64,000 nucleotides of DNA from Flavobacterium sp. 90 (GTDB taxonomy: Bacteria; Bacteroidota; Bacteroidia; Flavobacteriales; Flavobacteriaceae). The position numbers were made by a program, and so were the translations under genes. The first letter of the stretch is position 1; each line of letters starts with the position of its first letter. The stretch spans positions 1,426,001 through 1,490,000 of the forward strand of contig NZ_SMGE01000001.1 in the NCBI RefSeq assembly GCF_004339525.1, read 5' to 3'. Shown in pieces: positions 59,463 through 64,000 of this stretch. The notes below the pieces were generated by a model, which searched no databases, was not told where the DNA came from, and saw only the letters and a program-made list of their open reading frames with translations.

Positions 59463-59807
59463 TTTTCTAAAAATTTTGGTTAATTAATTAGTAATTTGAT
59501 GCAATAATAATCTTAATTTTTTACTATCAACAATTAAATTTCATTACAAAAACACATCAAACTAAATTTTTATACTTTACAAAAACACATCATTTTTTTT
59601 ATAATTATCTAATTTACAATAATTTAAAAAATAAAAATTAAATGTTATCAAAATGTTAATTGCAAAAATAAACACTACACTAGTATAAGATTGCTTATTT
59701 TTATTAAAAAAACAGCTTCCTACAACGAAATAGTAGGGTAATAAAGAAGCTAATCAATTACAAAACAAATACTTACACGCAAAAATTATAAATAAATAAA
59801 AAAATTC
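59463..59807. other. 345-base divergent regulatory region
   Basis: Extremely AT-rich. A minus-strand -7 match TATTTTTG (complement of 59663-59670) lies 200 bases before susC without a clear -33. No convincing palindromic operator was found; the regulator probably binds here, but I cannot point to the site. Confidence 0.4.
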
Positions 59808-62678
59808 ATGAAATTGATAAAATCATATTTTTATATTACTTTATTTACATTATTCACAATTACCTTTTTTGGGCAAGTAAAAAACATTGGATTACCTGAC
59901 GTAAGAAATTACAAACGAAACGAATATAAAGGCGGTACTCAAAACTGGAATATTGGTCAGGATAAAAACGGAAACTTATATTTTGCCAATAATAATGGTC
60001 TTTTACAATTTGATGGTTCGTCCTGGCGAAAATATCCATTGCCAAATCTAACTTCTGTGAGATGTTTAAAGATTGATGATTCAGGAAAAATCTTCGTAGG
60101 CGGATATAATGAATTTGGATATTTTCAACCTGATAATAAAGGCCGACTTAAGTACACATCATTAGCAAAGCATGTAGACAAGAGAAAAATCAAAATAATT
60201 GATTTTATCTGGAAAATACATTCTTTTAATAATCAGACTATCTTCCAGTCTTTTGCCCGAATTTATATCTTCAAAAATGGAAAACTTTCAATATTACAAG
60301 CTCCTAAACGTTTTCAGTTTTCATTTGTAGTAAATAACAAGCTTTATCTGCAAGATGTCGAAAAAGGAATTTTAGAATATAAAAACGGAAAACTATACAC
60401 ATTACCCAACACAACCACTCTAAACAACACAGAGATATGGGGAATGTATTCGATCGCAAAAAACAAAACCTTAATTATCACCTTAGAAAAAGGTTTGTTT
60501 ATTTACGAAAACAACAAAGTAACACCTTGGAATACTGAAGCCAATAATTTTGTTAAGAGAAACAATTCCTTAGGAGGCGTAACCATAAATAACAGTTCTA
60601 TTGTACTAAACTCGGTTTTAGATGGTATAATAATATGTGATTACAATGGAAAAATAATACAGCATATCAACAGAAAAAAAGGATTACAGAATAATACTGT
60701 TCTGACCTCTTTTATCGACAATAAAAACAATCTTTGGCTGGGTCTTGATAATGGTATCGCTTTTGTCAACGAGAGTTCACCGTTTACTTACTTTGGCTTT
60801 AGTTATGATATTAGTACCGTATATGCATCGGTAATTCATGACGGAAATTTGTATGTTGCCACAAACCAAGGTGTTTTTTATCATGCCTGGAATAATAGTT
60901 TTAAAGAAGATGTTTTTAAACTTGTCGAAGGAACTACTGCCCAGTCATGGAATGTTCAGGTTGTAGAAAATCAACTTATTTGTTCCAACAACAGAGGAGC
61001 TTTGGTAATAAAAGGCGGAAGAGTAACAAATATAATAGATTCGAAAGGTTATTTTGGATTCAAAAAAATACCAAATCATCCCGGTTATTTTATAGGATCA
61101 AATTATGACGGATTTGCCATTTTTCAACAAACACCAAACGGATTAGTTTACAAAAACCAAATTGCAGGATTCGACAAATCATCAAACAGTTTTGAACTTG
61201 ATGAATCGTATTTATGGCTTAAAAAAGACGAATCTATATATAGAATGTCTCTTAGCAACGATCTGGCAAGATTTGCTACCATCAAAAAAATTGATCACCT
61301 AACGCCTCAATTTAAGAATATTGGAAGCCTTCAGAAAATAGACGATCGTATTTATTTTCAAACCAACAATCATTTTTATAAGTACTCAAAAGAACAGGAT
61401 TTATTCTTTGAAGATAAAAACTTAACCAAATTATTCAAAAACATACCAATTATAAATGCTTTAAGCGAAGATTCACAATCAAATCTCTGGTATGCATTCA
61501 ACGAATCTTTAGGTGTTTTAATGAAACAAAACAATAAGTACAAGAATATTGTAGCTCCGTTTTCAAACCTAACCGGAAACTTAGTAAGCAATTACTTGTC
61601 TGTAAATACAATTGATTCCAAAAATATATTTATTGGATTAACAGATGGTCTTGCTCATTATGATTCTCAATTCCTGAATAACTTCGTAACAAAACCAAAA
61701 GCTTTCATTCGTAGTTTTTCGTTTCCCGGAGACACTATTATTTTAGGAAACAATCAAAATAAGACCGAAAACATTCGCATTCCATATTCGTCAAATCACG
61801 TACGATTTACATTTTCGTCTCCTACCTATGAGAATCTTGAAAACGTGGAATTCTCGTATCAATTAGAGCCTTTTGATGACAAATGGAGCAATTGGTCTAC
61901 CATTTCGCTTAAAGAATACACCAATCTTCGCGAAGGCGAGTACACAATGAACGTAAAAGTTCGAAATAGTTACGGTGTACAATCGTCGCCGGCAAAAATT
62001 TCTTTTACTATTTCTCCGCCTTGGTACAGACATTTCTTGGCTTTTATGCTTTATTTTATATTAATCGTTGTGGGAATCTATTTAATTTCTACACGAATAA
62101 AAATGAAGATCAGAAAGAATAAATACTATGAAACTATTGAGCAACGAAGGCTTTATCTGGAGAAAGAGTCAAAAATCAGACAAGAACAATATGATCTTGA
62201 GAAAGAAATTGAAAAACTGAAAAATGACAAGCTTCAAATAAAAATCTTAGCAAAGGATAAAGAACTCGTAAATAATTCTTTGCAGGTTGTAAAGAAAAAT
62301 AAAATCTTAAACGGAATTATCCATAAACTAAAAGAAATTGATGTTGAAGCGCTTGATGATTCTACGAAGTTTCAAGTCAGTAAATTGAACAAAAGCATAG
62401 TCAAAGAGGTTAACACCGACAAAAGCTGGAAAGATTTGGAGAAACACATTAAAAACGTGCATTTCGAATTCTTAAAACGATTAAAAGAAAAATATCCGAC
62501 GATTTCGCCTCGAGAACTCGATTTATCAACCTATTTACTAATGAATATGTCGACGAAAGAAATAGCCGAAATTATGAATATTTCGACCGGAGGAGTTGAA
62601 TTAGCCAGATACAGATTAAGAAAAAAACTGGGCTTAAATAAAAAAGAAAATCTGATAGGATTTTTAATGAGTATCTAA
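59808..62678 (+). CDS. Membrane-bound propeller sensor with LuxR-type HTH (SusR-like regulator)
   Basis: Encodes 956 residues. After signal peptide MKLIKSYFYITLFTLFTITFFG a large beta-propeller region (regulator propeller repeats, e.g. GQDKNGNLYFANNNGLLQFD, DNKNNLWLGLDNGIAFVNE) leads to a Y_Y_Y domain (about 665-735), one membrane helix (about 742-763), a coiled coil and a C-terminal LuxR-type HTH at about 898-945 (SPRELDLSTYLLMNMSTKEIAEIMNIS). There is no kinase domain, unlike hybrid two-component regulators. It likely senses glucan fragments in the periplasm and activates the divergent susC operon. Confidence 0.93.
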   Translation: MKLIKSYFYITLFTLFTITFFGQVKNIGLPDVRNYKRNEYKGGTQNWNIGQDKNGNLYFANNNGLLQFDGSSWRKYPLPNLTSVRCLKIDDSGKIFVGGYNEFGYFQPDNKGRLKYTSLAKHVDKRKIKIIDFIWKIHSFNNQTIFQSFARIYIFKNGKLSILQAPKRFQFSFVVNNKLYLQDVEKGILEYKNGKLYTLPNTTTLNNTEIWGMYSIAKNKTLIITLEKGLFIYENNKVTPWNTEANNFVKRNNSLGGVTINNSSIVLNSVLDGIIICDYNGKIIQHINRKKGLQNNTVLTSFIDNKNNLWLGLDNGIAFVNESSPFTYFGFSYDISTVYASVIHDGNLYVATNQGVFYHAWNNSFKEDVFKLVEGTTAQSWNVQVVENQLICSNNRGALVIKGGRVTNIIDSKGYFGFKKIPNHPGYFIGSNYDGFAIFQQTPNGLVYKNQIAGFDKSSNSFELDESYLWLKKDESIYRMSLSNDLARFATIKKIDHLTPQFKNIGSLQKIDDRIYFQTNNHFYKYSKEQDLFFEDKNLTKLFKNIPIINALSEDSQSNLWYAFNESLGVLMKQNNKYKNIVAPFSNLTGNLVSNYLSVNTIDSKNIFIGLTDGLAHYDSQFLNNFVTKPKAFIRSFSFPGDTIILGNNQNKTENIRIPYSSNHVRFTFSSPTYENLENVEFSYQLEPFDDKWSNWSTISLKEYTNLREGEYTMNVKVRNSYGVQSSPAKISFTISPPWYRHFLAFMLYFILIVVGIYLISTRIKMKIRKNKYYETIEQRRLYLEKESKIRQEQYDLEKEIEKLKNDKLQIKILAKDKELVNNSLQVVKKNKILNGIIHKLKEIDVEALDDSTKFQVSKLNKSIVKEVNTDKSWKDLEKHIKNVHFEFLKRLKEKYPTISPRELDLSTYLLMNMSTKEIAEIMNISTGGVELARYRLRKKLGLNKKENLIGFLMSI

Positions 62679-62682
62679 TAAA

Positions 62683-62716
62683 TAAAAAATCCATCAGCCG
62701 CGGCTGATGGATTTTT
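62683..62716. terminator. Bidirectional terminator, perfect 34-base palindrome
   Basis: AAAAAATCCATCAGC pairs with GCTGATGGATTTTTT around CGCG; all 34 bases are self-complementary. It lies between the regulator and the convergent murF. Confidence 0.93.
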
Positions 62717-62719
62717 TAT

Positions 62720-64000
62720 TTAAATATATTCTAATGTTCGTTCGAGTGCCATACCACGCGAACCTTTTATCAAAATTGTATGTTCATCAAAATGAATCGT
62801 TTTTAGATATTCGGCGAAAGCATCAAAAGTTTCGAAGAAATGAATATTATCATTAGAAATTTTATTCTCATAAAAGTATTTTCCAATCAAATAACAAACA
62901 GAGTTATTTTGATTTGCCAACGAATCAACAATGATTTTATGTTCTTCGTGGCTTTCATCACCAAGTTCAAACATATCTCCCAAAATCATTACTTTATTCT
63001 GATTTTCTAATTGCAGGAAATTTGTAATTGCAACAGCCATACTACTTGGATTAGCATTATAAGCATCCAATATAATTTGATTTGATCCTTTTTTCAGCAA
63101 TTGAGATCTGTTATTCTCCGGAATATAGTTTTCTATAGCTTGTTTTACATCACTTTCATCAACTTTAAAATACTTTCCTATCGCAACTGCAGCATTGATA
63201 TTATTTGCATTATAAAGCCCAATTAAATGAGATTGTACATCAAAGTTCTCATAATTAATAATAACGAAAGGGTTTGCTTCAACACTTTTGATATTAAGGT
63301 TTGATTCTTCTTTATTTAAACCAAAAGTAAATGTCTCGATTCCTCTAGATTTTTCAATTTGAATTGGATCTTCCAGATTAACAAAAGCAAGTTTATTGTT
63401 TTTTAGAAGATATTGATACATTTCGCTTTTACCTTGTATTACACCTTCAACTCCGCCAAAACCTTCTAAATGTGCTTTTCCAAAATTGGTAATATAACCA
63501 TAATCAGGTTGAGCAAGTTCGCACAAAAACTCAATCTCTTTTTTATGATTGGCGCCCATTTCAACAATTCCAATTTCTGTTTCTTTCGAAAAAGATAATA
63601 ATGTCAACGGAACGCCAATATGGTTGTTTAAATTTCCAACAGTAGCTTTTGTTTTAAACTTTTTCGAAAGAACTACATTAATAAGTTCTTTGGTTGTGGT
63701 TTTACCATTACTTCCTGTAAGTGCAACAATTGGTAATTTTAGATAAGAACGATGAAATTTTGCCAATTCCTGCAATGTTTCTAAACTGTTCTCAACCAGA
63801 ATAGTTCTTTCATCTATAGCATAAGCTGCATTGTCAATAATAACAAACAATGCTCCCAATTCAAGTGCTTTTGATGCAAAGGTATTAGCATCAAAATTCT
63901 CTCCTTTTATAGCAAAAAACATAGAATCTTTTTCAATTTTTCTAGTATCAATTGAAACCGATTTACATTGTAAAAACAAGTTATGAATGTCCTGAATATT
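62720..64000 (-). CDS. murF: UDP-N-acetylmuramoyl-tripeptide--D-alanyl-D-alanine ligase, start codon outside window
   Basis: The minus-strand frame is open to the window edge, reading NIQDIHNLFLQCKSVSIDTR from base 64000; only the first Met appears missing (about 427 residues). MurF adds D-Ala-D-Ala to the peptidoglycan precursor. Signatures: VSIDTRKIEKDSMFFAIKG, the ATP loop VALTGSNGKTTTKELI, GNLNNHIGVPLTLLS, VEMGANHKKEIEFLC, ITNFGKAHLEGFG, NAVAIG-type helix INAAVAIGKYF, DAYNANPSSM and KGSRGMALERTLEYI. All ligase motifs are intact. The apparent TTG start at 63979 is internal. Confidence 0.95.
   Translation of the reverse strand, partial: NIQDIHNLFLQCKSVSIDTRKIEKDSMFFAIKGENFDANTFASKALELGALFVIIDNAAYAIDERTILVENSLETLQELAKFHRSYLKLPIVALTGSNGKTTTKELINVVLSKKFKTKATVGNLNNHIGVPLTLLSFSKETEIGIVEMGANHKKEIEFLCELAQPDYGYITNFGKAHLEGFGGVEGVIQGKSEMYQYLLKNNKLAFVNLEDPIQIEKSRGIETFTFGLNKEESNLNIKSVEANPFVIINYENFDVQSHLIGLYNANNINAAVAIGKYFKVDESDVKQAIENYIPENNRSQLLKKGSNQIILDAYNANPSSMAVAITNFLQLENQNKVMILGDMFELGDESHEEHKIIVDSLANQNNSVCYLIGKYFYENKISNDNIHFFETFDAFAEYLKTIHFDEHTILIKGSRGMALERTLEYI

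Overview
The window looks like the chromosome of a Flavobacterium-type Bacteroidota. Evidence: low G+C, promoters of the TTG-N17-23-TAnnTTTG type, few Shine-Dalgarno sites, SusC/SusD, lipoproteins with acidic residues after the Cys, group III truncated globin, DUF3127, DUF4301, and AT-rich intergenic regions filled with palindromic repeats. No rRNA, tRNA, CRISPR array, transposase or phage gene was seen.

Layout. 1-3.7 kb: end of a ferritin-like gene, then rplM-rpsI and rpsB-tsf with candidate leader hairpins. 3.7-7.2 kb: M3 peptidase, queuosine-precursor transporter, tag. 7.3-14.7 kb: a TPP-riboswitch thiamine operon, thiS-thiC-tenI-like-thiD-thiE-thiG-thiH-thiF. 14.7-20.5 kb: MOSC protein, aat, DUF3127, flavin-binding protein, histidine kinase, HIT, greA, a Rieske-like lipoprotein. 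20.5-26.9 kb: a TonB-dependent receptor under a second TPP riboswitch, arfB, a kinase-DUF4301 fusion, a PnuC/PnuT transporter and a GGGP-synthase-family gene. 26.9-29.2 kb: Crp/Fnr regulator, small membrane protein plus truncated globin behind a CRP-like palindrome, and a phosphopantetheinyl transferase. 29.5-34.2 kb: ahcY, a coiled-coil secreted protein, a patatin/beta-barrel protein. 34.4-38.7 kb: SMR efflux, GNAT, then an alkylation-repair group (Ada-like, 2OG-Fe(II) oxygenase, stand-alone Ada zinc domain, AlkB) and a YjbR protein. 38.7-42.4 kb: Nudix regulator, a small unknown, a DUF3857/transglutaminase protein. 42.6-62.7 kb: a polysaccharide utilization locus with SusC, SusD, a surface lipoprotein, four GH30, one GH5-CBM6, one GH3, an EEP-family protein and a divergent propeller/LuxR regulator; the enzymes point to beta-1,6- or mixed beta-1,3/1,6-glucan. 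The window ends in murF, which lacks only its first codon.

How parts work together. Thiamine supply is covered twice: synthesis (7.3-14.7 kb) and probable uptake (TonB receptor, with PnuT and a kinase as candidate inner-membrane steps). At both riboswitches the start codon of the next gene can be buried in a helix, suggesting translational control. Several palindromic repeat families recur in intergenic DNA. Some have entered genes: one lies in frame inside the tenI-like gene, and two others appear to make up the signal-peptide coding region of the thiamine TonB receptor. No entirely unknown multi-gene system was found; the most unusual points are these repeat-derived coding segments, the kinase-DUF4301 fusion, the Ada zinc domain without its methyl-accepting Cys, and the Rieske-like lipoprotein without His ligands.
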